From NCBI RefSeq assembly GCF_003111645.1, contig NZ_CP022187.1:1054001-1118000 (forward strand): a DNA stretch of 64,000 nucleotides, in the 5' to 3' direction. The notes below the pieces were generated by a model. The model was not told where the DNA came from. It saw only the letters and a list, made by a program, of their open reading frames with translations, and did not search any database. The position numbers and the translations under genes were made by a program. Positions 51,718 to 61,752 of this stretch are shown in pieces; position 1 is the first letter of the stretch, and each line of letters opens with the position of its first letter. The DNA comes from Parazoarcus communis. Its GTDB lineage: Bacteria > Pseudomonadota > Gammaproteobacteria > Burkholderiales > Rhodocyclaceae.

Positions 51718-52041
51718 TCAGGACTCTTCCGCCGGGCCACCACCCTTCTTCATGACCTTGCCCTCGTCCGCGCGCTTCTTGCGCACGGCCTTTGGATCGG
51801 CGATCAGCGGACGATAGATTTCGACGCGGTCGCGATCGCGAAGCACCGCATCCGGCTTGGCAAGCTTGGCGTAGATGCCCAGCTTGTTCGCGCCGTTGAT
51901 ATCGATCTCCGGGTATTTCTGCAACAAGCCCGACGCCTCAACCGCATCGCGGACACAGGCGCCTTCCTGCAGACGCACACTGACAAGCTCCTGCCGCTGC
52001 GGCAAGGCGTAGGTAACTTCGACGTTGATGGTCGCGGCCAT
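51718..52041 (-). CDS. rnfH: RnfH-family ubiquitin-like protein
   Basis: A 107-residue member of the RnfH/UPF0125 family with a beta-grasp fold: INVEVTYALPQRQELVSVRLQEG, AVEASGLLQKYPEID, NKLGIYAKLAKPDAVLRDRDRVEIYRPL. A basic tail (RKKRADEGKVMKKGGG) follows. The start at 52041 fits the family. It lies two bases after ratA, the usual ratA-rnfH pair. Confidence 0.9.
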   Translation of the reverse strand: MAATINVEVTYALPQRQELVSVRLQEGACVRDAVEASGLLQKYPEIDINGANKLGIYAKLAKPDAVLRDRDRVEIYRPLIADPKAVRKKRADEGKVMKKGGGPAEES

Positions 52042-52043
52042 GT

Positions 52044-52481
52044 TTATCCCTTCGCGTAGACCTGCGCTGCACGTTTGACGAAAGAATCGACGAAAGTGTT
52101 GGCGATGTGGTTGAACACCGGCCCCAGCACCTTTTCCAGCAGCTTGCTGGAGAACTCGTAGTGGAGGTTGAACTCCACCTTGCATGCGGTCTCGCCCAGC
52201 GCGGTGAAGCGCCAGTTGCCGTCGAGGTGATTGAACGGGCCATCGGTCAGCCGGATGATCATCTCGGTTGGCGGATGCTTTTCGTTTTCAGTGCTGAAAT
52301 GCGCCTTGATGCCGTGATAGTTGATATGAATCGTCGCACCGGTGACTTTCTCGGTACGCTGATGCACTTCCGTGCCTCCACACCAGGGCAGGAACTGCGG
52401 ATAGTCTTCGCAACGATCCACCAGTTCAAACATCTGGGCAGGCGTGAATTCGATCAGAACCAGTTTCTTGACGTCGGCCAT
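52044..52481 (-). CDS. ratA: RatA-like START/polyketide cyclase family protein
   Basis: A 145-residue SRPBCC-fold protein with the family pattern FTPAQMFELVDRCEDYPQFLPWC, WRFTALGETACKVEFNLHYEFSS, and LGPVFNHIANTFVDSFVKRA. It is similar to RatA of E. coli (a reported inhibitor of ribosomal subunit association) and to mitochondrial Coq10. It is divergent from smpB, whose start lies 92 bases away, the arrangement common in proteobacteria. Confidence 0.9.
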   Translation of the reverse strand: MADVKKLVLIEFTPAQMFELVDRCEDYPQFLPWCGGTEVHQRTEKVTGATIHINYHGIKAHFSTENEKHPPTEMIIRLTDGPFNHLDGNWRFTALGETACKVEFNLHYEFSSKLLEKVLGPVFNHIANTFVDSFVKRAAQVYAKG

Positions 52482-52572
52482 CGGGTATCGGGCGATCCAG
52501 TCGCCGAACTGCTAAAATGCGCGATTCTACCGCAAAGGCTCGGTCCGTCATTCCGGACGAACATATCCGCCC

Positions 52573-53019
52573 ATGAGCATCATCGACAATCGCAAGGCCT
52601 ACCATGACTACTTCATTGAAGAGAAGTACGAGGCCGGGCTCGTCCTCGAGGGCTGGGAAGTCAAGGCCATCCGGGCCGGCCGCGCGAACATCAAGGAAGC
52701 CTACATCATCATGCGGGGCGAGGAACTCTTCATCCTCGGCATGCACATCACCCCGCTGACGAGCGCATCCACCCACATTCACGCCGATCCGGTCCGCACC
52801 CGCAAGCTGCTGCTGCATGGTCACGAGCTTGCCAAACTGATCGGCAAGGTCGAGCGCGCCGGCTTCACCCTCGTTCCGCTCGACCTGCACTACAACAAGG
52901 GCCGGGTGAAGGCGGAAATCGGCCTGGCGAAGGGCAAGAAGCAGTTCGACAAGCGCGAGGACGACAAGAAGCGCGACTGGGAACGCGAAAAGCAGCGCCT
53001 GATGCGGGCGAAAGGCTGA
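52573..53019 (+). CDS. smpB: SsrA-binding protein SmpB
   Basis: A 148-residue RNA-binding protein that carries tmRNA into stalled ribosomes. Landmarks are the start [30 protein letters not shown], the [18 protein letters not shown] segment, and the basic C-terminal tail [19 protein letters not shown] that enters the mRNA channel. No tmRNA gene was seen within the window. Confidence 0.96.
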   Translation: MSIIDNRKAYHDYFIEEKYEAGLVLEGWEVKAIRAGRANIKEAYIIMRGEELFILGMHITPLTSASTHIHADPVRTRKLLLHGHELAKLIGKVERAGFTLVPLDLHYNKGRVKAEIGLAKGKKQFDKREDDKKRDWEREKQRLMRAKG

Positions 53020-53025
53020 TCAGAC

Positions 53026-53057
53026 GGGCGCGACAGGCAATCACCCTGCTCGCGCCC
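53026..53057. terminator. Hairpin between convergent smpB and selO
   Basis: GGGCGCGA (53026-53033) pairs with TCGCGCCC (53050-53057). It lies at the convergent end of two genes but lacks a clear T tract. Confidence 0.45.
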
Positions 53058-53067
53058 ACCGCGGGCC

Positions 53068-54675
53068 TCAGGAACTGCAGGACAGCATGGAGCACCCTGC
53101 ACGGTTACGTGCCCACTCGGGACGCCGGGCAGCGAAGTGCTCTCGCCCAGGCTGCACTTCGTAGGGACGCCGGAAGGTGTCCAGCAGCTCGTTCACGCGC
53201 GACAGATCGCCCTGCTCCGCTGCATCGATCGCCTGCTGCGCCAGATAGTTGCGCGGCACATAGAGCGGATTGACGGCATTCATCCGCGCGCGCCTGGCCT
53301 CGGCCGACTCGCCCCCCTGCTCCACCCGTGCGGCGTATTCCGCCAGCCAGGCTTCAAACGTCGGTCGCGATTCAGTACGGCGACTCTCGTCGTAAAAGAC
53401 ATCGGCAAAAAGGTCGGCATCCGGCGCCCGCGTATCGACATTGGCGAGCGTGCGATAGAACAGGCTCATGTCCATCTCGCCCTCGAACATCAGGCGGTGC
53501 AGGGACTCAAGCAAGGCAGCATCGCCGTCGCGCCATTCATCCAGCCCCAGCTTGGCGGCGCTCATTCTGCTGTTCTCCGCCTCATAGACGTCGCCAAACA
53601 GCGCGAGCGCCCCTTCCAGCGCCGCCGCATCGCGCATTGCCGGATGCAGCGCGTTGGCGAGTTGCCACAGGTTCCAGTGCGCGATCTTGGGCTGGTGGCC
53701 AAAGCGGTAACGGCGCATGCCTTCGTCCGTGGTGTTCGGCGTCCAGTCGGGGTCGAAGTTGTCGATCCAGCCGTAGGGCCCGTAGTCAATCGTGAGGCCA
53801 AGAATCGACATGTTGTCGGTGTTCATCACCCCGTGAACGAATCCGACACGCGTCCAGTGCGCCACCATCACCGCCGTGCGACGGCACACTTCCTCGAACC
53901 AGCGTACGCGGCGCAGCGCGCCATCGCCTTCGAGCTCGGGAAAGTCTCGGTCGATGGTGAAGTCGATCAGGCGCCCGAGCAGATCGACCTCGCCGCGTGC
54001 GGAAAAGATCTCGAAGTTGCCGAATCGAATGAAGGATGGCGCCACCCTGCACACCACTGCTCCCGGCTCCTGCCTCGGGTTGCCGTTATAGAACATGTCG
54101 CGCACCACCGCATCGCCCGTACCGACCAGCGACAGCGCGCGGGTCGTCGGCACCCCCAGATGATGCATTGCTTCGCTGCACAGGAACTCGCGAATGGATG
54201 AGCGCAGCACCGCTCGACCATCCGCCCGGCGCGAATAGGGCGTCGGGCCGGCGCCCTTGAGCTGCAGCTCCCAGCGCTGCCCCTTGCCGTTGATCGTCTC
54301 GCCGAGCGTGATGGCGCGGCCGTCACCGAGCTGGCCCGCCCAGTTGCCGAACTGGTGTCCGCCGTAGCAGGCAGCGTATGGCTCCATGCCCGTCAGCAGG
54401 CGGTTGCCACCGAAGACCTCGGCGAACACCGGGTCAGCCACATCGCTTGCGTCCCAGCCGAGAAGCGCAGCAACTTCGGGCGACCATGCAAGCAGCCGGG
54501 GCTGGCTGACAGGGGTTGGATCGACTCGCGAGTAACACGCCCCCTGCACCTGCCGCAGCCGGCTTCCGGTCTCGGGGTCGGCAGGAAGTTCGCGAACGAA
54601 GCGATTGTCGAACTGGAGGTCTTTCATGGGGTTGGGCATTGGGGCGTCCAAAATGATGTCCTGTTGTTGAAGCAT
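53068..54675 (-). CDS. selO: SelO-family protein AMPylase (YdiU)
   Basis: A 535-residue pseudokinase-fold enzyme that transfers AMP to protein hydroxyl groups. The family landmarks are [58 protein letters not shown] and [13 protein letters not shown]. The C-terminal tail SMLSCSS matches bacterial SelO, in which the antepenultimate residue is Cys where eukaryotic homologues have selenocysteine. Start is at 54675, but an ATG 12 residues further ([14 protein letters not shown]) is equally plausible. Confidence 0.95.
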   Translation of the reverse strand: MLQQQDIILDAPMPNPMKDLQFDNRFVRELPADPETGSRLRQVQGACYSRVDPTPVSQPRLLAWSPEVAALLGWDASDVADPVFAEVFGGNRLLTGMEPYAACYGGHQFGNWAGQLGDGRAITLGETINGKGQRWELQLKGAGPTPYSRRADGRAVLRSSIREFLCSEAMHHLGVPTTRALSLVGTGDAVVRDMFYNGNPRQEPGAVVCRVAPSFIRFGNFEIFSARGEVDLLGRLIDFTIDRDFPELEGDGALRRVRWFEEVCRRTAVMVAHWTRVGFVHGVMNTDNMSILGLTIDYGPYGWIDNFDPDWTPNTTDEGMRRYRFGHQPKIAHWNLWQLANALHPAMRDAAALEGALALFGDVYEAENSRMSAAKLGLDEWRDGDAALLESLHRLMFEGEMDMSLFYRTLANVDTRAPDADLFADVFYDESRRTESRPTFEAWLAEYAARVEQGGESAEARRARMNAVNPLYVPRNYLAQQAIDAAEQGDLSRVNELLDTFRRPYEVQPGREHFAARRPEWARNRAGCSMLSCSS

Positions 54676-54886
54676 GGCCTGAACCTGAGCGCTCTCGCGT
54701 CAAGCAGGCCCGCGCGACCCGCAGGTCAGTGGGCGTCGCTTCGTTTGTCGATAAGGGATAGAACCTTAATCCGTTGATGAGTTCGATGCCCGCGTGGGCA
54801 GAGCCATGTGCCGTGGAAGCAAGAAACGGGCAGCGCGCGGAAAGCCCCAGTCAATCCACCGCATCAGACCTCAGACAGCGTGAGGG

Positions 54887-56293
54887 TCAGCGCCGTGGAT
54901 CGAAGGCATCGCGAATCACGTCCGCGAACAGGTTGGCCGCAAGCACCAGCACGAACATGAAGGCGAACGCGGCAGTGAGAGACCACCAGACCATCGGCTC
55001 GCGGGCGAGTTCGGCCCGCGCCATGTTGATCATGGTGCCGAAACTGATCGTTGTCGGGTCCACGCCAATTCCGACATAGGACAACACCGCTTCCGCGAGC
55101 ACCAGTCCCGAGAAGTCCATGACCAGCGCAATCATCACGATATGCATGACATTGGGCAGGATATGGCGCCGCAGGATGGTCGCGGTACTGGCGCCGAACG
55201 CACGTGCGGCCTGAACGTACTCCAGCTCACGCAGTTTCAGGGTCTCGCCGCGCAACAGTCTGCACAAGCCGGTCCAGCTCGTAATCCCGAGAATGAAGCA
55301 CAAGGCCAGCAAGCGCGCGTCCGAGCGTTCGGCCGCCGTTTCGAACCAGTCGGGGTGCGTGTCGATCACCACCTGCATCATCAGCACCGCCGCCGCGATC
55401 AGCAGGACCCCCGGGATCGCATTCAGAACCGTGTACAGATACTGGATGACATCATCGACCCAGCCGCCCAGATACCCGGCTGCAATCCCGAGCGCAACCG
55501 CGAATGGCAGCATGACCAGCGTGGTGATGGTGCCGATGACGAGCGCAGTGCGCACGCTCTTGAGCGACAGGTAAAGCACGTCCTGCCCCACCTTGTCGGT
55601 CCCGATCACGTGATAAAGCGGCGCAAGCACATAGGCCGCCGCCACCAGCAGCGAAATCAATGCTGTGGTAACCAGCGCAGCGCGCCACGCAAGCGTCGTA
55701 TGCCCGCAAAGTATGGCTCGCAGCGCGTCCCCATAACGTCCCTGGCGTCCCCGCCCCACGACGAGGGTGAGCACCGCCAGCACCGCAAGCATCGCGATGC
55801 CGGCATGGCTCAGGATGGTCACAAGGTGCTGCGCCAGGTCAGCGGCAATCGAAGCCCCTTCGGGAAGGTGGCTGCCACCGTGCTCCAGGCGCGGGTAGAT
55901 CCGGGTCTGCCCACCGCCGGCGAGCTCAACCGTTTCACGCTGATAGAGGCGGTCGGCGAAAGGGGCCGAGTAGGTTTTCTCGGTGCGCAGGCGCAGGGGC
56001 GCCAATGCGTGGTCCAGCACGCTCAGCACTTCGGATGAGTAGATTGTTGCGGCGTCCGGCTGGCCCTCGACCGGCGGCAAGGCCGCACGGAAGTGCATGC
56101 TGTCCAGCAATCCGATCACGACGAACGCCATCAACACGGTCATCGACGCCATTCCCGCCGGACGCTGCCCGACCTTGCGCCAGGCCGCGCGCAGCGGTTC
56201 GTGGCGGCGGACATGCAGGGCCATCAACAGCGCGCCAGCCACCAGCACAAAGAGCAGGAGATCGGTCCACAACAGGACGGGCTGAAATTCCAT
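54887..56293 (-). CDS. ABC importer permease, DppC/YejE type
   Basis: A 468-residue inner-membrane permease for peptides or related solutes. It is longer than usual YejE-type proteins because of an inserted hydrophilic region (about 60-150) between the first helices. The EAA cytoplasmic loop is EYVQAARAFGASTATILRRH, and FSGLVLAEAVLSYVGIGVDP is the OppC-type periplasmic signature. It lies two bases after the second permease gene, so the unit is binding protein-permease-permease. There is no ATPase gene next to it. Confidence 0.88.
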   Translation of the reverse strand: MEFQPVLLWTDLLLFVLVAGALLMALHVRRHEPLRAAWRKVGQRPAGMASMTVLMAFVVIGLLDSMHFRAALPPVEGQPDAATIYSSEVLSVLDHALAPLRLRTEKTYSAPFADRLYQRETVELAGGGQTRIYPRLEHGGSHLPEGASIAADLAQHLVTILSHAGIAMLAVLAVLTLVVGRGRQGRYGDALRAILCGHTTLAWRAALVTTALISLLVAAAYVLAPLYHVIGTDKVGQDVLYLSLKSVRTALVIGTITTLVMLPFAVALGIAAGYLGGWVDDVIQYLYTVLNAIPGVLLIAAAVLMMQVVIDTHPDWFETAAERSDARLLALCFILGITSWTGLCRLLRGETLKLRELEYVQAARAFGASTATILRRHILPNVMHIVMIALVMDFSGLVLAEAVLSYVGIGVDPTTISFGTMINMARAELAREPMVWWSLTAAFAFMFVLVLAANLFADVIRDAFDPRR

Positions 56294-56295
56294 GG

Positions 56296-57273
56296 CTACT
56301 CCAGCCTTACACGCGGATCGACCAGCGTGTATGAAAGGTCAGTCAGGATCAGGCCGATGATGTAGAGCACCGACCCGATGAACACCATCGCGCGCACGAC
56401 CGCAAAGTCCTGCGCATTGATCGCATCGATGGTGTAGCTGCCGAGGCCGGGGATGGCGAAAAAGGACTCGACCAGCAGACTGCCCATGAACAGCAGCGGG
56501 ATGACCACGACAACGCCGGTGAGCACCGGAATCAGGGCGTTGCGCAGAACATGGCCGAACAGCACCCTGAGCTCGGACAAGCCCTTGGCGCGGGCGGTGC
56601 GCACGTAGTCCCGCGAAATCTCCTCGAGGAAGATGGTCCGGTACCAGCGCGCACTCGACCCCAGACCGGCGATCACGCTGATGAGAACCGGCAGCACCAG
56701 GAAGCGGAAGGCGTCCAGCCCGCCTGCGTAGCCCGAAATCGGCACCAGCGCCCAAAGCTTGGACACCAGCCACTGCCCGCCGATGATGTAGAACAGGCTC
56801 GAGACCGACATCATTGCCACGCACAGCACCACGCCCCAGAAGTCGAGGTAGCTCGCGCGAAGGAAGACCAGCAGCAGGGCGAAGGTGATCGATGCAAACA
56901 GGCTCAGCAGGAAGGTCGGCAACGCAATGGCAAGCGAAGGCCCCATCCGGTCCAGAATCTCGGTGGCGATATCACGCCCGTCGTCTGCGCGCCCGAAATC
57001 GAGTGCGAACATGCGCAGCGACTTGTCGAAGAACAGGGTTTCGGTAATACGGGCCGTCCCGGTCCTGGTATCGTTGATGAACATCGGCTTGTCGTAGCCG
57101 CGATCAACCTTCCAGCGCTCGATCGCCTCCGGGGTTGCACGCTTGACGCCAATCTGCATTCGCGCCATATCGTCCGGCGAGTTCACCACGAAGAAAAGCA
57201 GGAAGGTGATCAGATTCACCCCGATCAGGATCGGGATCGCATACAGCAATCGGCGCAGCACGTAGCCCAGCAT
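56296..57273 (-). CDS. ABC importer permease, DppB/YejB type
   Basis: A 325-residue permease with the N-terminus MLGYVLRRLLYAIPILIGVNLITF, the EAA loop DYVRTARAKGLSELRVLFGHVLRN, and a C-terminus with the IPGLGSYTIDAINAQDF signature. Five to six transmembrane helices are predicted. Its ATG overlaps the binding-protein stop by one base (TGATG), so translation is coupled. Confidence 0.9.
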   Translation of the reverse strand: MLGYVLRRLLYAIPILIGVNLITFLLFFVVNSPDDMARMQIGVKRATPEAIERWKVDRGYDKPMFINDTRTGTARITETLFFDKSLRMFALDFGRADDGRDIATEILDRMGPSLAIALPTFLLSLFASITFALLLVFLRASYLDFWGVVLCVAMMSVSSLFYIIGGQWLVSKLWALVPISGYAGGLDAFRFLVLPVLISVIAGLGSSARWYRTIFLEEISRDYVRTARAKGLSELRVLFGHVLRNALIPVLTGVVVVIPLLFMGSLLVESFFAIPGLGSYTIDAINAQDFAVVRAMVFIGSVLYIIGLILTDLSYTLVDPRVRLE

Positions 57274-59507
57274 CAGCGCGCCCCCCGCTTCACAGCTACA
57301 TCCACCGCCGTGGCCCGTTCATGCCGCCGCCAGTGCAGCAGCGCGGGCAGGATGATCAGCGCCAGCAGCAGCCCGACCACGGCGAGCGGCCAGCGCACAG
57401 GCTGGTTCCACTGCGCACGCGCCTGTTCGCGGGCGGCCACGTCCACTCGCTGGTACTTGAGCGTGTTGCGGACGATCGAACCCGGCTTGCGGTTGTACAC
57501 CCAGCCATGCTGCAGCGAATAGGACTTGGGGTGAAAACCGAACAGCCACGGCGCATCGTGCTGCAGGATCGCGACCATGCGGTCGATGACGGCCTGCCGC
57601 GCAGGCCCGTCCGGCATCACCTTCATGCGGTCGAACAGGCGGTCGTACTCGGGGTTTAGGTAGTTCGATCCGTTCTGCCCCTGATAGCTGACCTTGCCCT
57701 GGGGGCCGTAAAGCAGGAACAGCAGGTTCTCGGGGTCGGGGTAATCGGCGTTCCAGCCAAAGAAGAACAACTGCGCATTGCCCTGACGCACCTTGTCCTG
57801 GAAACGATTGTAGTCGGTGGGGCGCACGATGAACTGCACACCAAGTTCGCGGAACTGCTTGGCCAGCCAGTCCGAGCGCGCCTTGTCACCAAGCCCGCCC
57901 GGGGTCGTGTCGAGATGGATGATCAGCGGCTCGCCGGTCTCCGCGTTGCGCCCGTCCGGCCACCCCGCCTCCGCCAGCAGGCGTTTCGCTTCGTCACGGC
58001 TGCGGCGCACCGGCGCGCCGTCTTGCCAGGTGTAGACCACCGGGTTGATACCGGCTTCGCCCTCACGCGCGCCGAACACGCCAGGCGGAATCGGATGCAT
58101 CGCAGGCACACCGCGCCCGTTGAGAAAGATGGATACGAACTCTTCCATGTCGAGCGCGATCGAGATTGCCTGCCTCAGTTTGCGGGCGCGCTCGCGCGCA
58201 GCCGGCGAAGCATCCTTGCCACCACCGACAAGCGGATCAAGGAGATTGAATCCCAGGTAGAAGACCGCGGGCGATACCGAGGTCAGCAGCCTGATACCCT
58301 TCTGCTCCATGTCCTCGGACAGGTTCACTTCGCCCTGGCTGGTCATTGTCACCGCCTGATCGAAGTTGTCCGAGGACACGCCAGAAGCGTCGTAATAGCC
58401 CTGCAGAAACTTGTTCCAGTACGGAATGCCTTCGCGTTCGCGCGAGAACACGACCTTGTCGACAAAGGGTAGCGGCTTGCCGCAATCGGCCAGCAAACCC
58501 GCCTCGGCATCGCCTGCCTGACCTTCGCAAGGATAGCGATCGAGCCTGAAGTTGGGATTGCGGGCGAGCACCATGCGGGAATTCGGATTGTTTTCCACCA
58601 GCATGTAGGGCCCTGTACCCACCGGCCAACGATCGAGCGACAGATTGCGCTCCGCCATGCCGGGCTGCCCGAAGAAGCGATCCACCTCGGGTGGAACAGG
58701 CCCGAAGAATGGCATGCTCAACCAGTAAAGGAACTGCGGATAGACGCCCTTCAGACTGATCCGGTAGGTGTAGCGGTCGACCACCTCAACCCCGGCAAGC
58801 TCGAAATCCCCGACGTCGATCCAGCCACTGGATGTTTTCCCGGCCTCGACCAGTTCCGCCTGAAGGGTCTTGAGGCCAGGCAGATACTCTGCGATCAGCT
58901 CGAAAATCGGCGAATGAAGATGGGGGTCTGCCAGCCGCTTCAACTGATGAACAAAATCTCCCGCCTCCAGCTCGCGCGTCCCGGTCTCGGCAAAATCGGA
59001 CAGCGTACGCACGCCACGTAGCGCCGCATCGTCCAGCCCCATGTAGCGGGGGGCAGCCGTGTCGTCACGTGCGAAAGCCGGATGGGGCTGATACATGATG
59101 CCCGGACGGATGCGGATCTCGACCACGCTCTTCGCTACCCTGGCGGGATCTGCATCACTCTTCAGTTCGCGGCCACCTGCATCGTAGAACCGCACACCTG
59201 GCACCGCCTCCGCCACGGCCGGCTCCAGCACATAGGGACGCTTCAGGAAGTGATACTGCAGTGGGGGCTCGATGATCTGATAGAGGAAGGTTGCTTCGTC
59301 CTCACTGTAGGACTGCACCGGGTCGAAGTGCTTCGGCTGCTGGGTGAACGCCGTGTACAGGATGTTCTGGCCGCGTTCGGCCGCCGGGTAAGGGTCGTTC
59401 AACACGGGGCCGCAGCCTGCCGCAAGCACGCACAGCAGCGCTGCAAGGCCGCGGGGCCGCCTCCGGATCCAGGTCAGCGCCAATGGGATGATCGATCCTG
59501 AAATCAC
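57273..59507 (-). CDS. Peptide-type ABC substrate-binding lipoprotein with C-terminal membrane anchor
   Basis: A 744-residue periplasmic binding protein of the SBP_bac_5 class. The signal peptide ends at a lipobox (LAAGC, C near residue 32), and the domain has the usual long two-lobe structure (YTAFTQQPKHFDPVQS, GTGPYMLVENNPNSRMVLARNP). A hydrophobic helix (PLAVVGLLLALIILPALLHW, near 706-725) lies at the C-terminus, so the protein may be held by both ends, which is unusual. The length is well above the normal 500-600. It heads a unit with two permease genes. Confidence 0.88.
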   Translation of the reverse strand: MISGSIIPLALTWIRRRPRGLAALLCVLAAGCGPVLNDPYPAAERGQNILYTAFTQQPKHFDPVQSYSEDEATFLYQIIEPPLQYHFLKRPYVLEPAVAEAVPGVRFYDAGGRELKSDADPARVAKSVVEIRIRPGIMYQPHPAFARDDTAAPRYMGLDDAALRGVRTLSDFAETGTRELEAGDFVHQLKRLADPHLHSPIFELIAEYLPGLKTLQAELVEAGKTSSGWIDVGDFELAGVEVVDRYTYRISLKGVYPQFLYWLSMPFFGPVPPEVDRFFGQPGMAERNLSLDRWPVGTGPYMLVENNPNSRMVLARNPNFRLDRYPCEGQAGDAEAGLLADCGKPLPFVDKVVFSREREGIPYWNKFLQGYYDASGVSSDNFDQAVTMTSQGEVNLSEDMEQKGIRLLTSVSPAVFYLGFNLLDPLVGGGKDASPAARERARKLRQAISIALDMEEFVSIFLNGRGVPAMHPIPPGVFGAREGEAGINPVVYTWQDGAPVRRSRDEAKRLLAEAGWPDGRNAETGEPLIIHLDTTPGGLGDKARSDWLAKQFRELGVQFIVRPTDYNRFQDKVRQGNAQLFFFGWNADYPDPENLLFLLYGPQGKVSYQGQNGSNYLNPEYDRLFDRMKVMPDGPARQAVIDRMVAILQHDAPWLFGFHPKSYSLQHGWVYNRKPGSIVRNTLKYQRVDVAAREQARAQWNQPVRWPLAVVGLLLALIILPALLHWRRHERATAVDVAVKRGAR

Positions 59508-59526
59508 GTATGCCGGTCTCGTGCCA

Positions 59527-60438
59527 TCAACTCAGAACGTAGCGCGCATCGGGCAGCATCGCAGGTGCAGGGACCTCGCCCAGCATCTCGCGCAGACTGG
59601 CTTCGATGCCGGCAGTCATCGCGTCAAGCGGGAGGTCGTTGGGCATGTTTCCGAAAGGCTCCTCAATTTCGTCACTGAGCGCTTCAAGCGCAAAAAAGGT
59701 GTAGGACACGAAGGCCACGACAATCGGCGTCATCAACCCGATGCTGTCGACGAGCCCGAAGGGCAGCATCATGCAGTAAAGGTACACCGTACGGTGAAGG
59801 ATGACCGAGTAGGTAAACGGCAGGGGCGTACTGGCAATGCGCTCACAGCCTCCGAGCACATCGGAGAAACCGCCCAGGGGCGTTTCCATGCGTTGCGCAA
59901 GGATCGGTTCGATCTCGCCGCGCTCCCGCCGATCACGCACCCATTCAGACAGCCACAAGAGCACAAGACTGGGCGCGAACCGCGCTGAAGCCAGTCGCTC
60001 GATACGCTCCTTAGGAATCAGCCCGTCGAGACCTTGCGCCCGCGGGAGACCGCGCAACTGGTTTCGCAGCGTCCGCACGAACGCAATCTGGGTCAGGGCA
60101 AACTCACGCACACCCTCACCCGCACTGGTAAGCGTCAGCGCCTGCCGGGTCAGGTTGCGTGATTCGATCAGCAGTCGGCCCCACAGCTTGCGTGCCTCCC
60201 AGTAACGGTCGTAACTGGCGTTGATGCGAAAACCGAGAAAGATTGCGAGTGCGACGCCCATCAGCGAAAACGGACTGGAGGTCAGCGTCACCTTCCAGTG
60301 GAACAGTTGCCCGTGTGCCAGCACGACCACGCCTGCAAGGCCGGTGGTGAACAGCAGCTGCGGAAAAATGCGGTAAATGATGGAGCCGTGGCGAACGAAC
60401 AACAGGTGAAGCCAGTGGGGACGAGGACGAACGATCAC
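59527..60438 (-). CDS. Bestrophin-family channel protein (GTG start)
   Basis: A 303-residue membrane protein of the bestrophin/UPF0187 family of anion channels. It begins with IVRPRPHWLHLLFVRHGSIIYRI, followed by FSLMGVALAIFLGFRINASYDRYWEARKLWGRL, which is the family's core, and the DSIGLMTPIVVAFVSYTFFAL segment. The start is GTG at 60438. It lies 19 bases before the peptide-binding gene and on the same strand, but a functional link is not evident. Confidence 0.88.
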   Translation of the reverse strand: MIVRPRPHWLHLLFVRHGSIIYRIFPQLLFTTGLAGVVVLAHGQLFHWKVTLTSSPFSLMGVALAIFLGFRINASYDRYWEARKLWGRLLIESRNLTRQALTLTSAGEGVREFALTQIAFVRTLRNQLRGLPRAQGLDGLIPKERIERLASARFAPSLVLLWLSEWVRDRRERGEIEPILAQRMETPLGGFSDVLGGCERIASTPLPFTYSVILHRTVYLYCMMLPFGLVDSIGLMTPIVVAFVSYTFFALEALSDEIEEPFGNMPNDLPLDAMTAGIEASLREMLGEVPAPAMLPDARYVLS

Positions 60439-60577
60439 GATATATGGGGCGCACAGCCCGGTGAATGGGAGGGTTACAGCCCCGATTCTGGCAGGTTTTC
60501 GGCTGAAGGCGGCAACTCACTTGTAGCCGTTCTTGTCCTTGAGGCGCCCATCTCCCTTCCGCAGAGGCTGTTTTCGC

Positions 60578-60583
60578 TATAAT
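60578..60583 (+). promoter_or_regulatory. -10 element of the fabI promoter
   Basis: A perfect TATAAT lies 31 bases before the fabI ATG. The best -35 candidate at normal spacing is weak (CTTCCG at 60556-60561). No FabR- or FabT-type operator was seen. Confidence 0.45.
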
Positions 60584-60614
60584 CTCGCGTTCTGTCATTC
60601 GGAGTTTTGATTCC

Positions 60615-61406
60615 ATGGGCTTTCTCGCCGGTAAACGGATCCTCATCACCGGGCTGCTGAGCAACCGTTCGATTGCTTACGGTATTGCCAAGGCCATGCA
60701 TCGCGAAGGCGCACAACTCGCGTTCACCTACGTGAATGACCGTTTTCAGGACCGTGTCGCCAAACTCGCCGCAGATTTCGACAGCACGATGCTGTTTCCC
60801 TGTGACGTTCAGGACGACGAACAGATCAATGATCTGTTCGTGCAGCTGGGTGCGCAGTGGGACGGACTCGACGGCCTGGTGCACTCGATCGCCTTTGCGC
60901 CGAGCGATGCGCTCGAAGGTGACTTCCTGGACGGATTCACCCGCGAAGGCTTCCGCCTGTCGCAGGAAGTCAGTGCCTACAGCTTCCCCGCGCTGGCCAA
61001 GGCTGCGCGTCCGCTGATGAAGGGGCGCAACGGCGCCCTGCTCACGCTGTCCTACCTGGGCGCGGTTCGCACCATGCCGAACTACAACATCATGGGCCTC
61101 GCAAAAGCCAGCCTGGAAGCCTCCGTGCGCTACATGGCGGTCTGTCTCGGACCTGAGGGCACACGCGTGAACGGCATTTCGGCCGGCCCGATCAAGACCC
61201 TTGCCGCATCAGGCATCGGCAGCTTCGGCAAGCTGTTGTCGTTCAACGAACACAATGCTCCGCTGCGCCGCAACGTGACCATTGAGGAAGTGGGCAACGC
61301 CGCCGCCTTCCTGTGTTCGGATCTCGCAAGCGGCATGACCGGCGAGATCATGTATGTGGACGCCGGATTCAACACCACCGCCCTCGGCAACGCGGATCCG
61401 ATGTAA
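60615..61406 (+). CDS. fabI: Enoyl-[acyl-carrier-protein] reductase FabI
   Basis: A 263-residue NADH-dependent reductase for the last step of fatty-acid elongation and the target of triclosan-type inhibitors. The cofactor loop is [16 protein letters not shown], and the catalytic residues align as Y147 (SYLG), Y157 and K164 (Y-x6-[10 protein letters not shown]). Length and sequence match FabI rather than FabL or FabV. An intrinsic terminator follows. Confidence 0.97.
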   Translation: MGFLAGKRILITGLLSNRSIAYGIAKAMHREGAQLAFTYVNDRFQDRVAKLAADFDSTMLFPCDVQDDEQINDLFVQLGAQWDGLDGLVHSIAFAPSDALEGDFLDGFTREGFRLSQEVSAYSFPALAKAARPLMKGRNGALLTLSYLGAVRTMPNYNIMGLAKASLEASVRYMAVCLGPEGTRVNGISAGPIKTLAASGIGSFGKLLSFNEHNAPLRRNVTIEEVGNAAAFLCSDLASGMTGEIMYVDAGFNTTALGNADPM

Positions 61407-61413
61407 CACCGAA

Positions 61414-61442
61414 ACATGTCCGGCACCAAAGCCCGGACATGT
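61414..61442. other. Ten-base-pair hairpin after fabI
   Basis: ACATGTCCGG (61414-61423) pairs perfectly with CCGGACATGT (61433-61442). It lies directly upstream of the T-tailed terminator and may protect the mRNA end. Confidence 0.6.
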
Positions 61443-61460
61443 GCTCGCTGCAGTCGCAAG

Positions 61461-61493
61461 AAAGCCCGGTCGCAGATGCGCCGGGCTTTTTTT
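61461..61493 (+). terminator. Intrinsic terminator of fabI
   Basis: AAAGCCCGG (61461-61469) pairs with CCGGGCTTT (61481-61489), with a seven-T run at 61487-61493. A textbook Rho-independent terminator. Confidence 0.93.
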
Positions 61494-61631
61494 ATGCGCG
61501 CCGGGGGCGCCATATCCCGTCATGCCGATACTCGATATCGCCGATGGTGCACGTTCAGCGCCCGCCCTCGTTCATCCCGTCAGCTGACAGTGGACATCCG
61601 CCGCATCAAGCTCGCCTGGCTCCGAAACGAA

Positions 61632-61667
61632 CAGGGGGCCAAGCGCCGTTAAGCGCTCAGCCCCCTG
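61632..61667 (-). terminator. Hairpin downstream of the PpiD-like gene
   Basis: CAGGGGGC (61632-61639) pairs with GCCCCCTG (61660-61667), with an inner AGCGC/GCGCT stem. On the minus strand it is followed by a moderately T-rich stretch, so it may end the PpiD-like transcript. The rest of the 61494-61752 stretch shows no gene. Confidence 0.5.
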
Positions 61668-61752
61668 ACGGGACGCTTTTCTCGACGGGCAACAAACCGT
61701 GCCCCCCGATACTCAAGACCCGCTACCCTGAAGTGCAGGTAGCGGCGCGCCC

